Shown piece by piece: positions 1-5,143 of a stretch of DNA of 5,143 nucleotides. Source of the DNA: Chloroflexota bacterium (GTDB lineage: Bacteria; Chloroflexota; Anaerolineae; Fen-1058); the NCBI GenBank assembly GCA_016219235.1, contig JACRBO010000095.1:1-5143 (forward strand), read 5' to 3'. The stretch's first letter is position 1. Each line of letters begins with the position of its first letter. A program made the translations under genes and the position numbers. The notes under the pieces were generated by a model. It saw only the letters and a list, made by a program, of their open reading frames with translations. It ran no database searches and had not been told where the DNA came from.

Positions 1-398
1 GGCTGGCCGTCGGCGATCAGATTCGCGATGACGTAACTGGGATAGATCATCATGAACCACGCCATGGGAATCAACAGCGGGACGTGGCCCAACTTGAAGC
101 CAAGATAATCGGTGTAATGATAGGGGCCGTAGATTGCGCCGGTGGCGACCCCCACTTGCTCGAACGTCCACGAGATTACGGCGCTCAACGCGGCGAAGAT
201 CAACGTGTGCCGCGCCCCTAAGGCGTACAGGGCGTGCGCGAAACTGGAGATCAAGATCAGCGTCGTCGAAACGTCAATGCCGCCCGGCGGCAAATCGGGC
301 AGCACGACCACGGGCAGCAACAGCAGCCGGATAACGCCCTTGTACAGAAACAGCGCCAGACTGACCGCAGAAATCCATAACCAGATTCGTCGATTCAT
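1..398 (-). CDS. CruF/DUF422-like carotenoid biosynthesis membrane protein (N-terminal part, cut by window edge)
   Basis: The 132 complete N-terminal codons read from the ATG at 398-396 and run off the left edge without a stop. The protein is very hydrophobic, with likely membrane helices near residues 6-32, 45-62, 64-82 and 105-127. The recognisable block is residues 77-114: W77, E80, G83, T86-G87, then YGPYHYT at 90-96, LG at 99-100, GHVP at 104-107 and W114. This matches the conserved core of the DUF422/CruF family as I know it. Characterised members are carotenoid 1',2'-hydratases acting on acyclic carotenoid ends (myxol-type, deinoxanthin and bacterioruberin pathways), integral to the cytoplasmic membrane. 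The start lies 4 bases after the pepF stop, with GGAAAG at 411-406 as a plausible ribosome binding site 7 bases upstream, so it is probably co-transcribed and coupled with pepF. Family membership is fairly secure; the exact substrate is not, because the C-terminus and carotenoid neighbours lie outside the window. Confidence 0.78.
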   Translation of the reverse strand, partial: MNRRIWLWISAVSLALFLYKGVIRLLLLPVVVLPDLPPGGIDVSTTLILISSFAHALYALGARHTLIFAALSAVISWTFEQVGVATGAIYGPYHYTDYLGFKLGHVPLLIPMAWFMMIYPSYVIANLIADGQ

Positions 399-402
399 TA
401 GC

Positions 403-2211
403 TTACTTTCCGACGATCGCTTCCAGCCGATCGACCAGCCCCGCCAACACTTCGAACGCCGCCTCCACCGGCTCGGGTGTCGTGAGATCAACACCCGCCA
501 TCTTGAGTGCATCCAGCGGATAGATCGATGCGCCCGCCTTTAAGAAACGCACGTAGTCTTCGGCGGCGTTGGGCACACCCGATAGAATCCGCCTGGCGAG
601 AGCGTTCGCACCAGAGATGCCAGTCGCGTACTGATAGACGTAGTAATCGGCGTACAGATGGCCGAACTGCGACCAGATGATGCCCACGCGCTCGCGATCG
701 AGTTCCATCTCGCCGCCAAAGGCTTCGGCAAATAGATCGTACATCAGGCCGTTCAGCACGTCGGCCGTCAGACCCTCGCCACGCTCGACCCGTTGATGCA
801 CGTCCAATTCAAAGCGCGCCAGCGTCGGCATGGTGAAGAAGTAACGCTGGAAGTTAGACATGGCTTCTTCGATGACGGTCAACTGGAATGCGGCATCCGG
901 CTGTGTCTTCAGCAAATGCGCGCGCACCATCGCTTGATGGAAATTCGACGCCACCTCGGCCACAAACAGCGAATAGTTGCTGTTCACAAACGGCTGCGTC
1001 TGCCACGTCAAATACGAATGCATCGAATGGCCCAGTTCGTGCGCCAGTGTGCTCAGGCTGATCAGGGTGTTGTTGTAGCTCATCATGATGAACGGATGCG
1101 TGCCCAGCACGCCCGTCGAAAACGCACCCTGCCCCTTGCCCTGATTGGGGTACACATCCACCCAGCGATCTGCGCCGCAACCGCGCCGGATGACGGCCAC
1201 ATACTCTTCGCCCAGCGGCGCCAGGCCCGCGCAGATTTCCTCGACGGCGCGCTCATACGGCATCGGCAGCGGCTCACGCGAGAGCGGCGCCCAGATGTCA
1301 TAGTAGCGCAGCGCCTCTACGCCCAGCGCCTTGCGCCGCACCCGCCAGTATCGATGCCACGTGGGCAGATTCTTTTTGAAGACCTCAATCAAATTATGAA
1401 AGACTTCAATCGGGACATTTTCTTCAAACAGCGACATCGCCAGTGTCGACGAATGCCGCCGCGCCCGCATTTTGAAAACGTTCTGCTTGATCGAGGTGGC
1501 GAGATTGCCGGCCAGCGTCTGTTGATGCGCCAGATAGGCGTCCGCGTAATGTTCCCAGGCGGTGCGGCGCAGTTCTCGATCGGCGCTCTGCGAGTATTGC
1601 ATCAGCGTGCCATGCGTTAGCGGTCGATCGGCGCCCGCGCTATCGCGCGCCGGCACAAACTTGAAATCGGCGTTGGTCAGCAGATGCATGGTTGCGCCCA
1701 CGCTGCCAAACGGCTCGGCCGCCAGACCCAGCATCTCTTCGACCTCGGCCGAGCGAACGTGCGCCTGCTTGCGAAACAGATTATCGAAGTAGTGCGCGTA
1801 GTTTGCCAAACGCGGCTCGGTCGTCAGCCAACCCGATAGAACTTCTCGCCCGATCGCGAGCGCCTCCGGATCGATAAAGGCATAGGCCGCCTGCGCTTGC
1901 CCGAACAACCCGCCGGCCTGACTCGCCATCGATTGCGCCGCCTGATTGCCGCTCTCCACCGCCGCCGACATGTCGGCATACACCTGCAATTTCAGCACGC
2001 GCTGCAAAGCGCTGTCGCGCGCTTCCAGCGCCTGAGCCAACGTTGCCGCACCTTCAGCTAAGCGACCTTGAAATCGTACGGCTTCGCTCAATTGGTCGCC
2101 GACCGCTTTCAATTCTGCGGCCCAGGCCGTGGTAGATTCAAAAACACTGGGCGCATTCCAGGTGTAGTGTTCAGGCATTTCGCTGTGCAGGGGCAAACGC
2201 GCGTCAGCCAT
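403..2211 (-). CDS. pepF: oligoendopeptidase F, M3 family zinc metallopeptidase
   Basis: A complete 602-residue protein, the usual length of PepF-type M3 peptidases, which cleave short peptides endoproteolytically in the cytoplasm. The zinc motif HELGH is at 391-395 (H391 and H395 ligands, E392 general base), followed by SMHSYL as is typical. E419 in FVAEVAS, 28 residues after H391, fits the third zinc ligand. The C-terminal substrate-binding region is present: W513, FGH at 515-517, then a Tyr-rich stretch (Y520, Y523, Y524, Y526, Y528) and GISGA at 531-535. The N-terminal half is the expected helical lid, and there is no signal peptide. In the family the third-ligand helix often continues as STFNE; here it reads SNFHQ (422-426), a mild deviation that does not touch the ligands. 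The ATG at 2211 is supported by GGAGA at 2221-2217. The T-run of a strong terminator ends 2 bases before this site. The CruF-like gene starts 4 bases after the stop. Confidence 0.95.
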   Translation of the reverse strand: MADARLPLHSEMPEHYTWNAPSVFESTTAWAAELKAVGDQLSEAVRFQGRLAEGAATLAQALEARDSALQRVLKLQVYADMSAAVESGNQAAQSMASQAGGLFGQAQAAYAFIDPEALAIGREVLSGWLTTEPRLANYAHYFDNLFRKQAHVRSAEVEEMLGLAAEPFGSVGATMHLLTNADFKFVPARDSAGADRPLTHGTLMQYSQSADRELRRTAWEHYADAYLAHQQTLAGNLATSIKQNVFKMRARRHSSTLAMSLFEENVPIEVFHNLIEVFKKNLPTWHRYWRVRRKALGVEALRYYDIWAPLSREPLPMPYERAVEEICAGLAPLGEEYVAVIRRGCGADRWVDVYPNQGKGQGAFSTGVLGTHPFIMMSYNNTLISLSTLAHELGHSMHSYLTWQTQPFVNSNYSLFVAEVASNFHQAMVRAHLLKTQPDAAFQLTVIEEAMSNFQRYFFTMPTLARFELDVHQRVERGEGLTADVLNGLMYDLFAEAFGGEMELDRERVGIIWSQFGHLYADYYVYQYATGISGANALARRILSGVPNAAEDYVRFLKAGASIYPLDALKMAGVDLTTPEPVEAAFEVLAGLVDRLEAIVGK

Positions 2212-2216
2212 GATCG

Positions 2217-2221
2217 TCTCC
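2217..2221 (-). promoter_or_regulatory. ribosome binding site of pepF, abutting the terminator
   Basis: GGAGA lies at a good distance before the pepF ATG at 2211 and fixes that start. It begins only 2 bases after the T-run of the upstream intrinsic terminator, so no promoter fits between terminator and ribosome binding site. A transcript that includes this site must come through the terminator or start inside or upstream of it. Confidence 0.7.
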
Positions 2222-2222
2222 G

Positions 2223-2260
2223 AAAAAAGACCTGTCAGGTTTTAGGAACCTGACAGGTCT
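2223..2260 (-). terminator. intrinsic terminator after the PFK gene
   Basis: A perfect 14-bp inverted repeat (arms 2260-2247 and 2241-2228, 5-base loop 2246-2242) is followed on the minus strand by a T-run covering 2228-2223. The arm reads AGACCTGTCAGGTT. This is a textbook Rho-independent terminator in the direction of the PFK gene, whose stop codon ends 8 bases before the stem. The plus-strand side has no T-run after the stem, so it is one-directional. The perfect, moderately AT-rich palindrome could also be a dispersed repeat element used as a terminator; one window cannot show this. Confidence 0.88.
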
Positions 2261-2268
2261 GATGCTTG

Positions 2269-3474
2269 TTAGCCTTCGCTCGTCATGATAAACAACGGCG
2301 TCATCTCAAAGCTCTTGTAGTGCGGACGGTATCGATCGGTGTTGTAGAAGCGATCGACGTTGACGACTTTCTTGGTGCTGGTGACAATATCGAGCGGAAT
2401 GTTGTCATATCGACCGTTCTTCAGCACTACCAGCCGCCCGTGAATGCCGTTCAGCAGCAAGTCCAGCGCCAGATTGCCATACGCCATCGGCACGATCGAA
2501 TCGATCGCGTCCGGGTCGCCGCCGCGCACCAGGTAGCCCAACTTCTGATTGATGATGTTGACTTCCTTGCCCTTGTTGTACTGCGCCGTGCGCTTTTGAA
2601 TTTCATCCGACACCAAATCGCCGATGCCGCCCAGCTTGGCATGACCGAAGGCGTCAGTCGAGGCGCTCTTGAAGACCATCTCCCCCCCCTCGAACATCGC
2701 GCCTTCCGACACCAGACAAATGGCGTACTTGCTGGGATTGTGAGCGCGATCGTACATCAGCAGTTCGGCCAGGCGATCGATGTTGAACTTGTGCTCGGGG
2801 ATCACGCAGCGGTTGGCCGCGCCCGCCATCGTGGGCAGCATGGCCGTGAAGCCCGCATAGCGCCCAAAAACCTCTGCCACCAGCAAGCGCTCGTGCGACC
2901 CCGCCGAGGTGCGCAGCCGGTTTGCCATCTCGATCGTGCGCGTGACGCACGTGCTGAAACCGATGCAGTAGTCGGTGCCGGGCACATCGTTATCCATCGT
3001 CTTGGGGATAGCGATGACCTTGACGCCTTCTTTATACATGCGCACGCCGTAACTCAGCGTGTCGTCGCCGCCGATCGGGATGAGATAGTCCACGCCCAAC
3101 CAATCGAGATTCTTCAGGACTTCCGGCGTCAGATCGTTGGACTTCTCCTTGTACTGATCTTTCAGGTGCAGCGGCACCGCATCGGCCTTCACAGCGCTGG
3201 GCTTGGTGCGCGAGGTGTGCAGGAACGTGCCACCGGTGCGCCCGGCGCGATTGACGAGTTCCTCTGTCAGCGACTGAAAGTTGTTGCTATTGTCGTAGTC
3301 CTTCTCCCGCACGATGTCGATGATGCCGGCCCAGCCGCGTCGCAGGCCGATGACTTCATAGCCCTCGCGCAGCGCGCGAATCGTTACCGCGCGGATAGCC
3401 GGATTCAGGCCCGGCACATCGCCGCCACCCGTCAGAATCGCGATACGTTTCTTGCCGGTATTCACGTTAGCCAT
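2269..3474 (-). CDS. 6-phosphofructokinase, pyrophosphate-type active site
   Basis: A complete 401-residue PfkA-superfamily protein that phosphorylates fructose 6-phosphate to fructose 1,6-bisphosphate in glycolysis. Visible motifs in order: GGGDVPG at 16-22 (phosphoryl-donor loop), GGDDT at 135-139, PKTMDND at 157-163 with catalytic base D161, FGR at 203-205, PE at 226-227 and RGGDP at 317-321. Two donor-specificity positions, equivalent to E. coli Gly104 and Gly124, are D138 and K158. In this family Asp and Lys there mark pyrophosphate-dependent enzymes (PFP, EC 2.7.1.90, reversible), while ATP enzymes have Gly. I therefore infer PPi as donor, though some related long-clade enzymes have mixed or ATP preference. 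The start is fixed by GGAGGA at 3486-3481, 6 bases before the ATG. The gene lies 35 bp after the DinB-TPR gene and ends at a strong terminator. It carries an in-frame run of eight G (2689-2682) at residues 262-265. Confidence 0.93.
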   Translation of the reverse strand: MANVNTGKKRIAILTGGGDVPGLNPAIRAVTIRALREGYEVIGLRRGWAGIIDIVREKDYDNSNNFQSLTEELVNRAGRTGGTFLHTSRTKPSAVKADAVPLHLKDQYKEKSNDLTPEVLKNLDWLGVDYLIPIGGDDTLSYGVRMYKEGVKVIAIPKTMDNDVPGTDYCIGFSTCVTRTIEMANRLRTSAGSHERLLVAEVFGRYAGFTAMLPTMAGAANRCVIPEHKFNIDRLAELLMYDRAHNPSKYAICLVSEGAMFEGGEMVFKSASTDAFGHAKLGGIGDLVSDEIQKRTAQYNKGKEVNIINQKLGYLVRGGDPDAIDSIVPMAYGNLALDLLLNGIHGRLVVLKNGRYDNIPLDIVTSTKKVVNVDRFYNTDRYRPHYKSFEMTPLFIMTSEG

Positions 3475-3480
3475 GCTGCA

Positions 3481-3486
3481 TCCTCC
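3481..3486 (-). promoter_or_regulatory. near-consensus ribosome binding site of the PFK gene
   Basis: GGAGGA with a 6-base spacer to the ATG at 3474 is the strongest Shine-Dalgarno sequence in the window. It suggests the PFK gene is translated independently and efficiently within the operon, unlike the DinB-TPR gene upstream, which has only a weak site and overlaps plsY. The 35-bp gap shows no convincing promoter. Confidence 0.75.
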
Positions 3487-3509
3487 GATTGAGAAGTGTT
3501 CAGCGGCAG

Positions 3510-4226
3510 TTACGCCGACTGATAGAGTGCCTGATAGGCCGGGTCATCGCGCAGCGAATCAAGATCAGAATCTTGCTTCGACCAGTCGATGAGTTCGGGG
3601 TACGACTTCAATGCGGTGGTCAACTCGGTCAGCGCCCGCGCCTGCTGGCCGGAGACCGCGTAAAAGCACGCCAGATTATACCGCGCGGTAGCGCGTTCCT
3701 CTGGAATGGCTTCCAATAACGCCGTCACTTCTGCCTGCAATTGATTCGCGCGCTCAATCTCACCCCGCCCGGCGTAGAGATACGCCAGGTGAGTCTCGGG
3801 ATGCGTGAAGCCGTTCCCCGCGATCGAGCGAATGAGCGCACGACCGTGCGCCTGGGCAAAGCGGTGTGGATCGGTCAAATCTTCTTCCGACAACGACTGC
3901 GTCAAAGCCGCCAACGCCCGATAGGTTTTCTCGGCCTCAGCGGCCGTTGCCGCCCACGATCGATCACGGTACGCCTCAAAGTGCTCATCGTTGAGCGCCA
4001 GATAATTATCGGCGTTCTGCGGCTCCTCGCCATGCACGATGGCCGTGATGCGTTCGATCGACCGCCGCTGCCACATCGTGCTGTGCGAAATCGCGTCCTT
4101 GATCGCCCAGCGCTCGCGCGTGCCTACTGCGGCCCGATCGGCTTCGGACAACGTCGTGATAAAGACCTGCAAATCGGCATACGCGCGATCGAGCAGATCG
4201 AGCACTCGGGTTTTGGTGTCGCTCAT
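3510..4226 (-). CDS. DinB/ClbS-like four-helix-bundle protein with TPR-like C-terminal domain
   Basis: A 238-residue soluble protein with two parts. Residues 1 to about 150 resemble the DinB/ClbS-DfsB four-helix bundle: an N-terminal helix with LSEAD, then WAIKDAISHSTMWQRR at 40-55 (the W-x-x-KD-x-x-x-H signature) and THPETH at 141-146. H48, H142 and H146 are placed like the metal-binding His triad of DinB proteins. Residues about 155-238 look TPR-like: helix 155-172, then YNLACFYAVSGQ at 183-194, ALTELTTALK at 198-207, and an ending with DSDLDSLRDDPAYQAL at 219-234. That ending is typical of domains closing TPR groups. The family includes small-molecule thiol transferases and protective hydrolases as well as many proteins of unknown role, so no reaction can be assigned. 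ATG at 4226 overlaps the plsY stop (ATGA), giving translational coupling; only a weak AAAGG lies upstream. Domain calls are by eye. Confidence 0.8.
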   Translation of the reverse strand: MSDTKTRVLDLLDRAYADLQVFITTLSEADRAAVGTRERWAIKDAISHSTMWQRRSIERITAIVHGEEPQNADNYLALNDEHFEAYRDRSWAATAAEAEKTYRALAALTQSLSEEDLTDPHRFAQAHGRALIRSIAGNGFTHPETHLAYLYAGRGEIERANQLQAEVTALLEAIPEERATARYNLACFYAVSGQQARALTELTTALKSYPELIDWSKQDSDLDSLRDDPAYQALYQSA

Positions 4227-4993
4227 CGGATACCCGCCTTTCGATTGGCCTTTTCCTGGGCGCGCAGATCGACCAGAGATTCCGTGCCTTTCAACAGTCG
4301 CTCAATGTTCGGTCGCAGCGCATACGCAACCAACAGCAGTGCACCCAGTCCATAGGCCACGTACTCCCATGGCCCGTGCCCCACCAGAGCGCGCGCCGCA
4401 AAAATCACCACGATCGCCAATCCTGCCACCAGCGACGTCAGCGAGGCAATGCGAATAACAAACATGCCGATGGGGAAGAACGGCAGCGTGAAGATCAACG
4501 AAGGGAACCAGAACCCGGCGGCCACGCCCATGTTGGGGGCGGTGCCCGCGCCCCCGCGAAACGCCAGATAGATTGAGGCATTATGGCCCAACACAACGCC
4601 CCAACCCGCAAACACCTCAGCCCACAAATTCCCTTCAAACATGATGCGGGCAAACGTCACACCGGCGATGCCTTTGAGTAGATCACCAACGACCGTCAAC
4701 GTCGCTGCGCCGAAGCCACCCGCGCGCAACGCATTCGTGCCGCCGGTGCGCCCGCTGCCCTCTTCGGTGATATCGCGTTCGCGCAGCGCGCCGATGATGA
4801 TAAAGCCAAACGGGATCGAGCCTAGCAAATAGCCGCCGATGGCCGCCGCCATCGATCGGACGGTGTCCGGCCAGCTGGCCGCTTCGAGCGTGATGGCCGA
4901 ACGCAGGCCATTCTCCGACAGAATAATCGCAATGGCCGCTGCGGCGGCGATCAGGGCCAACATGGCGCTGGCACGATAGACTCTGCGTTTCAT
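4223..4993 (-). CDS. plsY: glycerol-3-phosphate acyltransferase PlsY-like membrane protein, divergent
   Basis: A 256-residue integral membrane protein of the PlsY family, which transfers the acyl group of acyl-phosphate to glycerol 3-phosphate, the first step of phospholipid synthesis. Recognisable blocks: YLLGSIPFG at 55-63, GSGRTGGTNALR at 79-90, DLLKG at 104-108 and GHNASIYLAFRGGAGT at 136-151. Two positions differ from the usual family motifs: R82 stands where Asn is common (SGN), and A149 replaces the Lys of the GGKG loop. Typical PlsY is about 200 residues; this one has some 45 extra N-terminal residues, including basic MKRRVYR and a hydrophobic helix at about 9-25, and a charged cytoplasm-like tail from about 228. 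The start at 4993 is supported by AGGGAG at 5003-4998. M48 would give a standard-length protein but has no recognisable ribosome binding site. It is first in the operon. The divergent motif leaves room for a related acyltransferase role. Confidence 0.88.
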   Translation of the reverse strand: MKRRVYRASAMLALIAAAAAIAIILSENGLRSAITLEAASWPDTVRSMAAAIGGYLLGSIPFGFIIIGALRERDITEEGSGRTGGTNALRAGGFGAATLTVVGDLLKGIAGVTFARIMFEGNLWAEVFAGWGVVLGHNASIYLAFRGGAGTAPNMGVAAGFWFPSLIFTLPFFPIGMFVIRIASLTSLVAGLAIVVIFAARALVGHGPWEYVAYGLGALLLVAYALRPNIERLLKGTESLVDLRAQEKANRKAGIR

Positions 4994-4997
4994 TCTT

Positions 4998-5003
4998 CTC
5001 CCT
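4998..5003 (-). promoter_or_regulatory. ribosome binding site supporting the long plsY start
   Basis: AGGGAG ends 4 bases before the ATG at 4993. It is the only Shine-Dalgarno-like sequence among the candidate plsY starts examined (4993 and the internal Met codon at 4852), so it favours translation of the N-terminally extended form. Confidence 0.6.
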
Positions 5004-5078
5004 GGGGAATCAAAGGTGTCTGCTCTGAGTAGCTAACACTTTCACTTTCGCCAAGCCGGAGCGAGGCGGAAGGGGCTG

Positions 5079-5111
5079 AGCCGTAAGGTTAGGAACGGCA
5101 GCCGTGAAGTT
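5079..5111 (+). repeat. imperfect direct repeat, 21-bp spacing
   Basis: AGCCGTAAGGTT at 5079-5090 recurs as AGCCGTGAAGTT at 5100-5111, 10 of 12 bases identical, exactly 21 bp apart. A further AGCC falls at 5121, again 21 bp on, and one at 5054, 25 bp before. The spacing is two helical turns, as seen in operator or iteron arrays, but the copies are short and it may be a decayed dispersed repeat. Confidence 0.4.
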
Positions 5112-5127
5112 TGACACGTGAGCCAGC

Positions 5128-5142
5128 GGCGCAACTTGCGCC
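5128..5142. repeat. 7-bp perfect inverted repeat at the right edge
   Basis: GGCGCAA at 5128-5134 and TTGCGCC at 5136-5142 are perfect inverted copies around one base. As RNA this can form a short GC-rich hairpin. It may be part of a larger hairpin or an operator, but the sequence ends one base later. No T-run follows on the left side. Function not assignable. Confidence 0.4.
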
Positions 5143-5143
5143 A

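Larger units (their letters stand above)
4994..5143. other. gene-free leader upstream of plsY with repeats
   Basis: These 150 bases hold no recognised gene. Nearest to plsY is its ribosome binding site (AGGGAG at 5003-4998). At 5037-5048 the hexamer CACTTT occurs twice in tandem. From about 5054 to the edge the plus strand is purine-rich and built of related words starting with AGCC. The region must hold the promoter of the plsY operon if transcription starts here. On the minus strand TTGGCG at about 5054-5049 is a possible -35, but no good -10 follows at the right spacing. A minus-strand frame is open from the edge to a TGA at 5044-5042 (33 codons), without recognisable protein character. 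Confidence 0.5.

Noticed and set aside
793..1620. A 275-codon plus-strand open frame opposite pepF
   Set aside because: Antisense shadow rich in Arg, His and Gln, lying over the zinc-motif region of a complete M3 peptidase; no independent start signal or motif.
2266..3492. A 408-codon plus-strand open frame opposite the whole PFK gene
   Set aside because: It is the antisense shadow of a gene with unmistakable PFK motifs. Its protein is His/Arg/Gln/Val-rich without recognisable motifs, as expected from GC-rich antisense frames.
3475..3509. Separate promoter or terminator between the DinB-TPR and PFK genes
   Set aside because: The 35-bp gap has a strong ribosome binding site but no hairpin with T-run and no convincing promoter boxes, so the genes are taken as one operon.
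3741..4355. A 204-codon plus-strand open frame across the DinB-TPR gene and the end of plsY
   Set aside because: It covers the 3' end of one real gene and all but the last part of another on the opposite strand and has no recognisable domain.
4850..4852. Alternative plsY start at Met48, giving a family-standard length
   Set aside because: There is no Shine-Dalgarno sequence before it, whereas the 4993 start has AGGGAG at a workable distance. Kept as a possibility only.
5026..5054. Possible minus-strand promoter before plsY (TTGGCG with TACTCA 17 bases later)
   Set aside because: Both boxes match the consensus poorly; a promoter is expected in this region but cannot be placed from sequence alone.
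5111..5116. TTGACA, a perfect -35 hexamer on the plus strand
   Set aside because: The bases 16-18 further on are GC-rich, with nothing like a -10 box, so a divergent promoter is not supported.
5042..5143. A minus-strand frame open from the right edge to a TGA at 5044-5042, possibly the C-terminus of an upstream gene
   Set aside because: The 33 codons give a Arg/Leu/Pro-rich peptide with no recognisable domain end, and the DNA there is repeat-like. It cannot be excluded without more sequence.

Overview
The window carries five protein-coding genes, all read from the minus strand. In transcription order (high to low coordinates) they are a PlsY-type glycerol-3-phosphate acyltransferase, a DinB-like four-helix-bundle protein fused to a TPR-like C-terminus, a phosphofructokinase with pyrophosphate-type active-site residues, an M3-family oligoendopeptidase F, and the N-terminal part of a CruF/DUF422-type carotenoid biosynthesis membrane protein that runs off the left edge. 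No rRNA, tRNA, CRISPR array, insertion sequence or phage gene was recognised.

The DNA is GC-rich, the genes are tightly packed, and Shine-Dalgarno sequences are recognisable, so this is a bacterial chromosome. A PlsY with a GGAG rather than GGKG motif, a pyrophosphate-type PFK, a DinB protein ending in a TPR-like tail and a CruF-like gene together suggest Chloroflexota (Anaerolineae or a relative). That placement is inference from gene flavour; there is no marker gene to prove it. The hexamer CGATCG occurs at least 21 times, far above chance, which should be a genome signature.

Layout: positions 5143-4994 are a 150-bp gene-free leader with imperfect repeats and small inverted repeats, and presumably the operon promoter. 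plsY (4993-4223) overlaps the DinB-TPR gene (4226-3510) by 4 bp. After 35 bp, with a near-consensus ribosome binding site, comes the PFK gene (3474-2269). A textbook intrinsic terminator (2260-2223) follows directly. The ribosome binding site of pepF (2211-403) begins 2 bases after the T-run. The CruF-like gene starts 4 bases after the pepF stop. There are therefore probably two transcriptional blocks, plsY-dinB/TPR-pfp and pepF-cruF, but no room for a promoter between terminator and pepF start. pepF must depend on read-through or on a promoter inside the PFK gene.

Functionally the window mixes central metabolism (PFK), phospholipid synthesis (PlsY), intracellular peptide turnover (PepF) and carotenoid tailoring (CruF-like). 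The genes look like co-located housekeeping functions, not one pathway or a defence system. The most notable points are the PPi-type PFK, the divergent and N-terminally extended PlsY, the DinB-TPR fusion, the placement of the terminator and the CGATCG excess. I see no convincing undescribed multi-gene system.
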